Shown: one piece after another, positions 7,360 through 14,979 of the stretch
Numbering within the stretch: the first letter of the stretch is position 1
Layout: the number at the start of each line of letters is the position of its first letter
NCBI GenBank assembly: GCA_947624975.1
Contig: CANQMP010000001.1
Location: 1-64,000 of the forward strand
Direction of reading: 5' to 3'
Length of the DNA: 64,000 nt
From: Candidatus Gastranaerophilales bacterium
GTDB taxonomy: Bacteria; Cyanobacteriota; Vampirovibrionia; Gastranaerophilales; Gastranaerophilaceae
The notes under the pieces: generated by a model
What the model was told of the DNA's origin: nothing
Databases searched by the model: none
Seen by the model: only the letters and a program-made list of their open reading frames with translations
Translations under genes and position numbers: made by a program

Positions 7360-8041
7360 TTAATATTCCTTTCAAAGTGTATTCGTCAAATTCTTTAATT
7401 TGATTAGTTTTTGCAAGTTTTTCTATTCGGTTTATCAATTTAACCAATTGCCTGAATTGGTTTGTTCTTGTTGTAAGGTAAATAATCGCATCTTCGCTAA
7501 AACTTAAATCAGTTAATTGTTTTAGGATATCTGAAATGTCCTCTTGATTAAATTGTTCAAACTTAAGCATTTTATAGATTCTATCCATTAAATGCGGATA
7601 TCTTGCAAGTTTTTTATCAACACACCCCATACCCACTAAAACTATCGGGCAAGCGGTTTTATCGTGTAAATCTCTCAATATTTCAATCGTGCTTTTTTCG
7701 ATTAAATAATCAACCTCATCAACTATAATAATTTTAGAATGTTCTCTTAATCGGCTTTCAATTTGAGTAAATATTTCTTGAGAATACCAATAAGGCTCTT
7801 CGCCAAGTTCTTCAGCGATTTCCGTTAATAACCATCGACACGTCATACCCTGCGAGGCTCTGACATAAACAGCATCGTTTTTATCTGCCCACCATTGAAT
7901 TGCCTGTGATTTACCAAGCCCATGGTCGCCATAAACAAGTGCTAATTTTGGAATGTTAGGCGGCAATTTTTGAAGTTCATCCATTAAGGATATAAATCGT
8001 TTCACGTTTTTTGTTTTGATAAAAGTTTTATTCATATTCAA
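7319..8041 (-). CDS. TniB/MuB-like AAA+ transposition ATPase
   Basis: A 240-residue ATPase with Walker A YGDHGLGKSQAIQWW, Walker B IIIVDEVDYL and a sensor region around LVGMGCVDKKL. It lacks the N-terminal HTH seen in the ATPase at 3290-4168, so it resembles TniB/IstB-type partners more. ATGA overlap with the transposase stop (8038-8041) shows coupling. Expected to activate the transposase and choose targets. Confidence 0.82.
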   Translation of the reverse strand: MNMNKTFIKTKNVKRFISLMDELQKLPPNIPKLALVYGDHGLGKSQAIQWWADKNDAVYVRASQGMTCRWLLTEIAEELGEEPYWYSQEIFTQIESRLREHSKIIIVDEVDYLIEKSTIEILRDLHDKTACPIVLVGMGCVDKKLARYPHLMDRIYKMLKFEQFNQEDISDILKQLTDLSFSEDAIIYLTTRTNQFRQLVKLINRIEKLAKTNQIKEFDEYTLKGILNERSNITSLQKVG

Positions 8042-10074
8042 TCTCCATATAAATTAAGGTACTCATCTGTTTTAATGTAATTATTAAGCCAAATCCTATC
8101 TTCAGAATTTGTGCACCCGTTTGATATTAACCACTCATATTTTTCATAATTTGAATTAAAAAACGGTTTATTCATCTGCTGTTCACGTGGTGTTTTCTTG
8201 CGTTCACGTTTTGGTTTTGGTTTTTCTTTTTCTTCTATTTCTAAAACAGGCTCAGATTCAATCTCTAAAACCCGAAGTTCCTCTTTAGGAAATGTTGCTT
8301 TTACTTTTTTAATCAATCTCTTTTTGATTTGTTGTTGCTTTTTGTATTGTTGATTGTATTCTTCCATATCTTTGACAGTTCCTAAGATTCTTGCCATCGG
8401 GTGTACTTTTTGTACCCTATGAGCAACACATAAAAATTCGCCTTTAGCAGAATAAACATACACTTTCGATAAATCAAACAAACTGTATCGGATATATATT
8501 TTATCTCTTAGACCTAAGATACAATCGCTTCTGTAATGCATATTTAAGAATGTTATTCCATGTTTATTTATTGTCCTGCCTTCAGTTTTCATCATTAAAT
8601 AATTAAGAGCGGATTTATTAATATCTTGTTTTTGAACGGTATTTAAACACTCTTTGATTGTCATATTTTCATTGTTTGGACAGGGTTTTTTATTATGAAA
8701 TTCAAGCCAACAATCAATATATTTAATTGCTTCTTGGACTGTGGGAATTTCCCCGTTTGTCTGTTTTTGATGTAATTCCAAGAGCAATTTTTCATTTCTG
8801 TTCATCCAAGCCGGGCGATCTTCTATACTTGTTCCTATATAACTTGGCATCAGCTTTTCAAATTCTTGAAACTCTAAAAAGAATCTTTCAATTGGTTTTG
8901 ATCTTCCGTTGTAAGGTGTAGCAAAAACGGAGTGTATCCCTAAATTAGAATACACTCCGTTAAACCCCTCTTCATCGAAATCAATTTTACTTTTATCCTG
9001 AAAAAACTTAGATTTAAAAGCTCTTCCATTATCCTGATAAACAACTTTAGGAATCATACCGAGATTCAAAATCGCATTTCTTAAAGCAGATGCAACGCAT
9101 TGAGTATTTTCACTCATCATAATTTCATATCCGACAAGTGCGGTTGATTTCCAATCTAAAAAACCAACCAAAGTGGCTCTTGTTGGTCTGCCTGTGAATG
9201 GATTAATTACTTGAAAATTTAAAACGTGTCCATCTGCGACTAATACATCCCCAACTTCAATTCTTGAAATATCTCTTTCAATATACGGTTCAACTTTATC
9301 GTGGTATGCTTTCATACCCTCACGTCTTAAAACCCATTGCGAATAATTATTTCTTTTAAAAAGCTCTGCATATCTTTTGAATGTAATATTGCTTGGCAGA
9401 TTTTCTTCATCGTATCCTTGCTTAATTAATATTTGTTTAGAGAGTCTTATTGCCGTATTAAAAGAAAATTTATTTTGATGAAGAAGTAAGGTTAATAAAA
9501 CCTTTTTCATATTTTCATCTAAAATCCCGTTGTATTCTCCCTGTTTTGTAATTTTGTATTGTGGGATTAAACAATCAAAACTTTCATTCTTTTTATAGCT
9601 TTGAATGTATCTTCTTAAAGTTCCGATTGAAATGCTTCCTAAGAACTCATAGGCTTTTGGTAAAAATAATCCTGAATTGTATAAATCTAAAAATTCAAAG
9701 TCTGCTTCATTATTTGTTTTGTATTTCTTGCGATGCTCAAGTGCCGCTTTTACAATATTTATTCTATGATTAGCAGTCTGCCGAGCTTTATCCGTTACAA
9801 TCGGAGGTTTGTAATTTAGGGGTACAAGAGCCGTTGATTTTGTTTCGCATTCTCTTAATTTCTGTTGTAATTCAGGCTCTAAACTTGAAAACAATATTTC
9901 GTAGCTTGTTCCGCCTTTAACTTTAATTTCTCTTGAAATATATTTACTTTCAGTTTTATTTATTTCCAACCTTATCGAACGGTTTGTTACACCCTTTGCT
10001 TGTGCCACATTATTAATATTTATATATAAGTCATTATTCATAGCACAAACACCATAAATCCAACTCGGAAGCAT
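8038..10074 (-). CDS. Second DDE transposase (Mu/TniA type)
   Basis: A 678-residue transposase, distinct from the one at 4158-6116. The N terminus has a Mu-type HTH (INNVAQAKGVTNRSIRLEIN); the rve core has the acidic triad in VLVADGH, VYQDNGR and SKPIERFF; the C-terminal barrel is followed by a very basic tail (PKPKRERKKTPREQQ). The start may be the ATG at 10041 (MNNDLYINI) rather than 10074: neither has a strong ribosome site, and the 10074 ATG lies within a perfect inverted repeat. First gene of a three-gene transposition operon. Confidence 0.85.
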   Translation of the reverse strand: MLPSWIYGVCAMNNDLYININNVAQAKGVTNRSIRLEINKTESKYISREIKVKGGTSYEILFSSLEPELQQKLRECETKSTALVPLNYKPPIVTDKARQTANHRINIVKAALEHRKKYKTNNEADFEFLDLYNSGLFLPKAYEFLGSISIGTLRRYIQSYKKNESFDCLIPQYKITKQGEYNGILDENMKKVLLTLLLHQNKFSFNTAIRLSKQILIKQGYDEENLPSNITFKRYAELFKRNNYSQWVLRREGMKAYHDKVEPYIERDISRIEVGDVLVADGHVLNFQVINPFTGRPTRATLVGFLDWKSTALVGYEIMMSENTQCVASALRNAILNLGMIPKVVYQDNGRAFKSKFFQDKSKIDFDEEGFNGVYSNLGIHSVFATPYNGRSKPIERFFLEFQEFEKLMPSYIGTSIEDRPAWMNRNEKLLLELHQKQTNGEIPTVQEAIKYIDCWLEFHNKKPCPNNENMTIKECLNTVQKQDINKSALNYLMMKTEGRTINKHGITFLNMHYRSDCILGLRDKIYIRYSLFDLSKVYVYSAKGEFLCVAHRVQKVHPMARILGTVKDMEEYNQQYKKQQQIKKRLIKKVKATFPKEELRVLEIESEPVLEIEEKEKPKPKRERKKTPREQQMNKPFFNSNYEKYEWLISNGCTNSEDRIWLNNYIKTDEYLNLYGD

Positions 10075-10093
10075 TGGAACACCACTTCCGAGT
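10063..10093. promoter_or_regulatory. Inverted repeat over the transposase start
   Basis: ACTCGGAAG (10063-10071) and CTTCCGAGT (10085-10093) are exact reverse complements with a 13-bp spacer. The dyad spans the upstream start codon of the second transposase, so it could be an operator or an RNA hairpin controlling translation. Confidence 0.45.
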
Positions 10094-10121
10094 ATTGTGT
10101 CTGTTTTGTATCAATTAAAAA

Positions 10122-10186
10122 TTTCTGAAATTTGTGTTACTTTTTCCGAAATTAGGTGTTAATTTTTCCGAAACTTAGTGTTAATT
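10122..10186. repeat. Three tandem 21-22-bp repeats, likely transposase-binding end
   Basis: Three units of the form TTTCYGAAAyTnnGTGTTAmT begin at about 10122, 10143 and 10165. They lie directly upstream of the second transposase, where TniA/TnsB/MuA-type elements carry arrays of about 20-bp transposase sites. I read this as the element terminus region on the right side (inference). Confidence 0.6.
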
Positions 10187-10210
10187 TTTTGCTAATTTTC
10201 AAATTGGACA

Positions 10211-10451
10211 TTTCCGAAATACGCAAACTAAACGTACAATTCAAACACACAGCCGAAATGCAGGTGGGAAAATAATTTTGAGCCAACTTTCCGTAATACG
10301 CAAACTAAACGTTTCACCAACAAAAGTCCGAAAAGACCGTTTTCCTGAACGGGTAGTTTGCGTATTTCCGACAGCTCAAACCCAAACAGGAAGCCAACTT
10401 TCCGAAAAAAGCAAACTATCCGTAAAAAGCAAACTACTCAATTAACTACAA
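10211..10451. repeat. Structured direct repeat, copy 1 (GCAAACTA type)
   Basis: About 240 bp, aligned over its full length to 16412-16651 in the same orientation. It contains five 11-bp motifs: TACGCAAACTA at 10220-10230 and 10297-10307, the reverse complement TAGTTTGCGTA at 10354-10364, and AAAGCAAACTA at 10408-10418 and 10426-10436. The second and third motifs form a long hairpin. Every motif has G before CAAACTA here and T in copy 2. Confidence 0.9.
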
Positions 10452-10524
10452 CTACATTTACTTTTATTTTTTGCAAATGTAAAGAAACACTTAGTTTGAT
10501 TATTTGGATCACATAGTTTGAGTA

Positions 10525-10548
10525 TGGTGGGGCGAAAGGATTCGAACC
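10525..10548 (-). other. tRNA 3'-end-like fragment, possible attachment site
   Basis: On the minus strand this reads GGTTCGAATCCTTTCGCCCCACCA: a T-loop, acceptor 3' strand and CCA. The bases upstream on that strand do not pair to complete a T-stem or a canonical cloverleaf, so only the 3' end is present. Such 3' fragments are typical of attachment sites of elements that integrate into tRNA genes. A decayed class II tRNA (an AAAATC loop follows) is the alternative. Confidence 0.5.
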
Positions 10549-10637
10549 GCACATATTCTATTTATTGCTACGACTGATTTTAAGCCTTTGCACATTAATA
10601 TTAGCTCTTTTTTAATCTGATTTCAAGTGGTTTGAGC

Positions 10638-10653
10638 CGGGGAATTTTCCCCG
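10638..10653 (+). terminator. Hairpin, terminator-like
   Basis: CGGGGAATTTTCCCCG followed by ATTTTATTTTTC on the plus strand. It could end transcripts entering from the left or be part of an element boundary, because the same core is at 6534-6549. Confidence 0.4.
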
Positions 10654-10831
10654 ATTTTATTTTTCTTACTATATTTGGATTTGATGGCAAAAATTCGAAA
10701 AATCGCCTCGCTGAAACCCCTAATTCTTTGTTCGATTTTGGCAACTTTTCCCCGAATTTTAAAAACCAATAAAAAATTTACACAAATCTTTATAAAAAGC
10801 ATTAATAAAATATTTGATATATAATTATTTC

Positions 10832-11245
10832 ATGGACAGACTTACGAAAGAACAACGACATAAAAATATGCAAGCTGTCAAAAACAAAGACAGTCAAATT
10901 GAGATTATATTAAGGTCTGCACTTTGGAATAAGGGGTATCGATACAGAAAAAACTATACTAAACTTGAAGGGAAACCTGATATAGTTTTAACAAAATATA
11001 AAACCGCAATATTTTGTGATAGTGAATTTTGGCATGGATATAACTGGAACTCACGCAAAAATGATATAAAATCAAACAAAGAATTTTGGATAAATAAAAT
11101 AGAAGGAAACATAAAAAGAGATAAAGAGGTAAACAAAATTCTTAATAAGCAAGGTTGGAAAGTTGTGAGATTTTGGGGTAAGGATATTCAAAAAAACATA
11201 GATAATTGTGTAAGTAAAATTGAAAAAACTATAGGTGTTCTATGA
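10832..11245 (+). CDS. vsr: Vsr-type very-short-patch repair endonuclease
   Basis: A 137-residue T:G mismatch endonuclease. The N terminus RLTKEQRHKNMQAVKNKDSQ is the family signature; the nuclease core has LEGKPDIVL (active-site Asp) and FCDSEFWHGYNW (His), and VRFWGKDI is near the C terminus. Vsr repairs deaminated 5-methylcytosine next to a cytosine methylase. ATG at 10832 is chosen over 10814 as the family start. It overlaps the methylase gene by 4 bp (ATGA), forming an operon with the HpaII-type RM system. Confidence 0.88.
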   Translation: MDRLTKEQRHKNMQAVKNKDSQIEIILRSALWNKGYRYRKNYTKLEGKPDIVLTKYKTAIFCDSEFWHGYNWNSRKNDIKSNKEFWINKIEGNIKRDKEVNKILNKQGWKVVRFWGKDIQKNIDNCVSKIEKTIGVL

Positions 11246-12345
11246 GTACAAATTTTGCGGAAAACAAAAGCGAAGAAAAAGAATTAAGCACAGGACAAAT
11301 ATTATTGTTCAGCAAAAAAATGTTCTGCAATAATAATGTTCCTTTTCCTGCTCCAAAAAATGCTAAGTTTACTTTTATTGATTTATTTGCAGGCATTGGC
11401 GGAATGCGTATAGCTTTTCAAAATTTAGGGGGTAAGTGCGTATTCAGCTCTGAAATTGATGAACAAGCTCAAAAAACTTATGCTCTTAATTTTGGTGATA
11501 TACCTGATGGCGACATAACAAAAATTAATGAAAACGATATACCCGACCATGATGTTTTAGTCGGAGGATTTCCCTGCCAAGCATTTTCCATTGCAGGGAA
11601 AAGAGGCGGTTTTAGCGATACAAGAGGAACTTTATTTTTTGATGTTGCAAGAATTATTAAAGCAAAACAACCCAAAGCATTTTTCTTGGAAAACGTAAAG
11701 GGTTTAACAAATCACAGAGGAGGAAAAACTCTTGCTACAATATTAAATGTTTTAAGAAATGATTTGGGATATATAGTCCCGGAACCGCAAATTATGAATG
11801 CCAAAAATTTCGGAGTCCCTCAAAACAGAGAAAGAATTTTTATAGTCGGTTTCAGAGCCGATTTAGGAATAAAAGAAGAAGATTTCACATATCCGGAGCC
11901 TACCGATACCACTAAAACCATCAGGGATATTATGGAAAAAAAGCCCGTATCTTCAAAATATTACCTGTCAACAACATATCTTGAATGTTTGGAAAGACAT
12001 AAAGCAAGAAATGAAGCGAAAGGCAACGGATTTGGCTATGAAATAAAGGATTTAGACGGAATATCAAATACCATTGTAACCGGAGGTATGGGCAGAGAAA
12101 GAAATCTTATAATTGATAAAAGATTAAAAGATTTTACCCCCGTCACCCGCATAAAAGGCGAGGTAAACAGAAAAGGCATTCGCAGAATGACTCCCAAAGA
12201 ATGGGCACGCCTACAGGGCTTTCCTGATAATTTTAGAATTGAAGTAGCCGATGTCAGTGCATACAAACAATTCGGTAATTCGGTTGCAATTCCGGCTGTT
12301 CAGGCAACAGCAAAAAATTTAATTGAAAAAATACTTGAGGATTAA
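11242..12345 (+). CDS. DNA (cytosine-5) methyltransferase, probably HpaII-like (CCGG)
   Basis: A 367-residue C5 methylase. Motif I is FIDLFAGIGGMRIAF, motif IV GGFPCQAFSIAGKRGGF with the catalytic Cys, motif VI FFLENVKGL, motif VIII QNRERIFIVGF, and motifs IX-X RMTPKEWARLQGFPDNF and QFGNSVAIPA. It protects host DNA from the endonuclease encoded just downstream. A CCGG specificity is inferred from the HpaII-like partner, not read from the target-recognition region. Sits between vsr (4-bp overlap) and the endonuclease (1-bp gap). Confidence 0.92.
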   Translation: MSTNFAENKSEEKELSTGQILLFSKKMFCNNNVPFPAPKNAKFTFIDLFAGIGGMRIAFQNLGGKCVFSSEIDEQAQKTYALNFGDIPDGDITKINENDIPDHDVLVGGFPCQAFSIAGKRGGFSDTRGTLFFDVARIIKAKQPKAFFLENVKGLTNHRGGKTLATILNVLRNDLGYIVPEPQIMNAKNFGVPQNRERIFIVGFRADLGIKEEDFTYPEPTDTTKTIRDIMEKKPVSSKYYLSTTYLECLERHKARNEAKGNGFGYEIKDLDGISNTIVTGGMGRERNLIIDKRLKDFTPVTRIKGEVNRKGIRRMTPKEWARLQGFPDNFRIEVADVSAYKQFGNSVAIPAVQATAKNLIEKILED

Positions 12346-12346
12346 T

Positions 12347-13423
12347 ATGATTACACAAAATAAAGGGGAATGGAGTGAGCTATATGTTTTCTTAAAATTA
12401 TTAGGAGACGGAGTACTGTATGCTGCTGATGCAGACTTGAACAAAATAGAAGAATTATATTATCCTTTGATTGAAATTTTAAGGAAAGAAAATGACAAAA
12501 TAAAACATTATGTAAAAGATGATGTAAACATCAAAATTACTGATGAAGAAGGTAATACAATTCTATGTTTACCTGCATTAGAATTTGAAAATAAAGCCAA
12601 AATATTATTAAAAGCAATAAAAGAAGCCGACAAAACATTTTCGGTACCGGAAATTGAATCTTTTATGGATGTTATAAAATGTACAAAAGTAAAAGCAGAT
12701 TCAACCGACAAGAGCGATATTACAATTGTATTACATGATTGCAAAACATATAGAAATGAAATTTTTGGTTTTAGTATAAAATCCAAACTTGGCAGTCCTT
12801 CAACTTTATTAAATCCCAGCAAACCTACAAATTTTATTTATGAAATATGCGGTGTTTTATCAAATGAACAGATTGAAAATATTAATAAAATTAATACAAA
12901 ATCAAAACTTCGTGACAGATTAAAGAAAATTAGGGACTTAGGTTGCAAATTAAACTTTTGCGGAATGGAAAATGAAAATTTTCACGCAAATTTACAAATG
13001 ATTGATACATCATTTCCATTAATAATTTCTGAATATCTTATACAATATTATTTAGGACAAGGCAGTTTGATAACGGAATTAACTCCAAAAGTAAGAGAGA
13101 TTAATCCTTGTAATTTAAATACCGATTTACCGCACCTTTATTATGAGCACAAAATGAAAAATTTCTTGACTGATATTGCATTAGGAATGACACCGGCAAC
13201 AGTATGGAGCGGAACATATCAAGCTACGGGCGGTTATATTATTGTAAGAGAAGACGGCGAAATATTATGCTATCATATATACAACCATAATGAATTTCAA
13301 GGTTATTTATTTAAAAATACAAGATTTGATACACCTAGTGCATCACGTTATGAGTTCGGAAGTATATTTAAAAAAGACGGTAAAAACTATATAAAACTTA
13401 ATTTACAAGTGAGGTTTGTATAA
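12347..13423 (+). CDS. HpaII-family type II restriction endonuclease
   Basis: A 358-residue protein, the length remembered for R.HpaII. The opening MITQNKGEWSELYVFLKLL and YAADADLNKIEELYYPL match the HpaII family; FGFSIKSKLGSPSTLLN and NPSKPTNFIYEI are further family landmarks. It would cleave unmethylated CCGG. ATG at 12347 follows TGAGGATT and replaces an in-frame upstream start at 12323 that would overlap the methylase. Confidence 0.85.
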   Translation: MITQNKGEWSELYVFLKLLGDGVLYAADADLNKIEELYYPLIEILRKENDKIKHYVKDDVNIKITDEEGNTILCLPALEFENKAKILLKAIKEADKTFSVPEIESFMDVIKCTKVKADSTDKSDITIVLHDCKTYRNEIFGFSIKSKLGSPSTLLNPSKPTNFIYEICGVLSNEQIENINKINTKSKLRDRLKKIRDLGCKLNFCGMENENFHANLQMIDTSFPLIISEYLIQYYLGQGSLITELTPKVREINPCNLNTDLPHLYYEHKMKNFLTDIALGMTPATVWSGTYQATGGYIIVREDGEILCYHIYNHNEFQGYLFKNTRFDTPSASRYEFGSIFKKDGKNYIKLNLQVRFV

Positions 13424-13437
13424 AATAGAGGAATAAA

Positions 13438-14019
13438 ATGAACGAAAAATTGAAATCAGTAGATATAATTATGTTGTTGTTGTATAGTCCTGGCTATACA
13501 GAAAATTATAATGAACCAATTTCAGGTAGGACAAAAATAACAAAAATACTGTTTCTATTTGAAAAAGAATTAGCAAAAAAATTTAAATTAGATAAAATTA
13601 CAGGAGAGGAAGACATATTTAATTTTAAAGCTTGGAATTATGGTCCTATGTCTTCCACTATTTTCAAAGATATTGATTTTCTCAAAAATATCGGATTTAT
13701 AAAAACAACAGATAATATATCAAGCAACCTCACTATAGAAGAAGTGCAAGAATATAATTATTATTCGGAAAAATATAATGATGATACTGATGCTGAATTT
13801 CAAACAGAGACATATCAACTTTCGGAAAAAGGATTGAATTTTATAAAAGATAAACAAAAATATGATAAATTATCTAACAATCAAAAATTATGTTTAAAAG
13901 AATTTAAAAAACAATTTAATAAAGCTCCATTAAGAGATATTCTTAAATATGTTTATACAACATATCCCGACTATACGGAGAAATCCTTGATAAAAGATAA
14001 AGTTTTGGGAGGAGACTAA
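13438..14019 (+). CDS. DUF4065/YwgA-like winged-helix protein
   Basis: A 193-residue protein starting 14 bp after the endonuclease. It resembles the Panacea (DUF4065)/YwgA group: GRTKITKILFLFEKEL, then FKAWNYGPMSSTIFKDIDFL, and a C-terminal YQLSEKGLNFI strand-helix. Members often act as antitoxin or regulatory adaptors beside defence genes. Here it links the RM genes to the membrane/nuclease/TGT-like trio, so it may regulate the cassette or be a component. Family call moderate; function inferred. Confidence 0.6.
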   Translation: MNEKLKSVDIIMLLLYSPGYTENYNEPISGRTKITKILFLFEKELAKKFKLDKITGEEDIFNFKAWNYGPMSSTIFKDIDFLKNIGFIKTTDNISSNLTIEEVQEYNYYSEKYNDDTDAEFQTETYQLSEKGLNFIKDKQKYDKLSNNQKLCLKEFKKQFNKAPLRDILKYVYTTYPDYTEKSLIKDKVLGGD

Positions 14020-14021
14020 AA

Positions 14022-14570
14022 ATGAATGCCTTTCTTTATCCGTTATTATCCGCAATCGGAACAATGTTAACAGGAACATATGCTCTTTTTTCTCCTTTTA
14101 TAAAGTCTGAAGCTGATTTTATAAAAGAAGCAAACTTGCATATATCTCAAATCAGAGGGTTAAAAATAAAAAAAATAACAAAATATTCAGACTATTTATT
14201 TAATGAAAAAAGTGGTAATAATAATGGTGGTTTTTTGTATGTGGAAGATGTCCCAGCTGATTTTGTCGATTGCATAGATTATTATTTTAAGGTAGAACAA
14301 AAAATTAAAAAGAACAAAAGCATATATTCGTCATTGAATTGGACGTTTATTATTAGTATTATTATTTCTTTTATAATGGTGCTTTTATCAATTTTATTTA
14401 ACTCAATAATAGAATTAAATAAATATTTAATTACACTTTTTGTGATTGAATTCATAATACTCTCTACACAAATTATTGTTGCAATAATATTAAGGAGTAT
14501 TATTAGTAGTATTGATGAACTTTATCAAGACAAAATATTTAAAGAAATAAAACAGGATGACAATGATTGA
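14022..14570 (+). CDS. Two-span membrane protein of the defence cassette
   Basis: A 182-residue protein with hydrophobic N terminus and two further strong spans (about residues 107-129, FIISIIISFIMVLLSILF, and 136-160, LITLFVIEFIILSTQIIVA), leaving a short acidic tail. The region between the N terminus and the first span looks soluble (ADFIKEANLHISQIRGLK). No family recognised. The stop overlaps the next gene by 14 bp and the previous gene ends 2 bp upstream, so it is translationally tied to both. It might be the membrane effector or anchor of a defence system (inference). Confidence 0.65.
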   Translation: MNAFLYPLLSAIGTMLTGTYALFSPFIKSEADFIKEANLHISQIRGLKIKKITKYSDYLFNEKSGNNNGGFLYVEDVPADFVDCIDYYFKVEQKIKKNKSIYSSLNWTFIISIIISFIMVLLSILFNSIIELNKYLITLFVIEFIILSTQIIVAIILRSIISSIDELYQDKIFKEIKQDDND

Positions 14571-14979
14571 ATCAGAAATAGATATGGTAAATAAAGCGGT
14601 TAAAATATATAAGAAACAGGGATTTTTGGTAACAACCGAAGTTCCGTTTTTGCATAGGTCTATAGATTTAGTATATAAAAAAGCAGAAGAACTTATTTCA
14701 ATAGAATTTAAATTGTCTAATTGGAAACGAGCGATAAAGCAAGCTGAAAGTCATTTATTAGGTTCCAATAAAGTATATATATGTATTCTAAAGCCAAAAA
14801 AAGGTTTATCTCCTCTTTTACAGGCAGAAATCGAAAATTCGCCAATAGGATTATTATTTTTTGATCCAGATGAAGAAACAATAGAAGAAATAAAACCAGC
14901 TGAAATTTCACAAAAAATATGGGCTGTTGGGAAATATTGGTTAAACAAGTCTTTTGAAGAAAGGATAAATGCGATATGA
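14557..14979 (+). CDS. PD-(D/E)XK nuclease-like protein
   Basis: A 140-residue protein with a restriction-nuclease-like core: an N-terminal helix, then HRSIDLVYKKAEELISIEFKL, giving the D-x(n)-ExK pattern (SIDLV and IEFKL), followed by the helix NWKRAIKQAESHL and the strand KVYICIL. This arrangement is seen in PD-(D/E)XK proteins such as Card1/NucS-like or PDDEXK_7 families. It overlaps both neighbours (14 bp and 4 bp). Nuclease activity is inferred from the motif only. Confidence 0.65.
   Translation: MTMIESEIDMVNKAVKIYKKQGFLVTTEVPFLHRSIDLVYKKAEELISIEFKLSNWKRAIKQAESHLLGSNKVYICILKPKKGLSPLLQAEIENSPIGLLFFDPDEETIEEIKPAEISQKIWAVGKYWLNKSFEERINAI

Noticed and set aside
6682-10074. Tn7-like element with TnsA/TnsD
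   Set aside because: No TnsA endonuclease or TniQ/TnsD zinc motifs; the organisation fits MuA/MuB or TniA/TniB elements better.
10211-10451. CRISPR array or CRISPR-associated transposon
   Set aside because: Motifs are not evenly spaced with unique spacers of constant length, and no cas gene or TniQ is present.
10525-10620. Complete tRNA-Leu or tmRNA on the minus strand
   Set aside because: T-stem and acceptor arms cannot be completed, and the anticodon-stem pairing is weak; no tmRNA tag reading frame is present.
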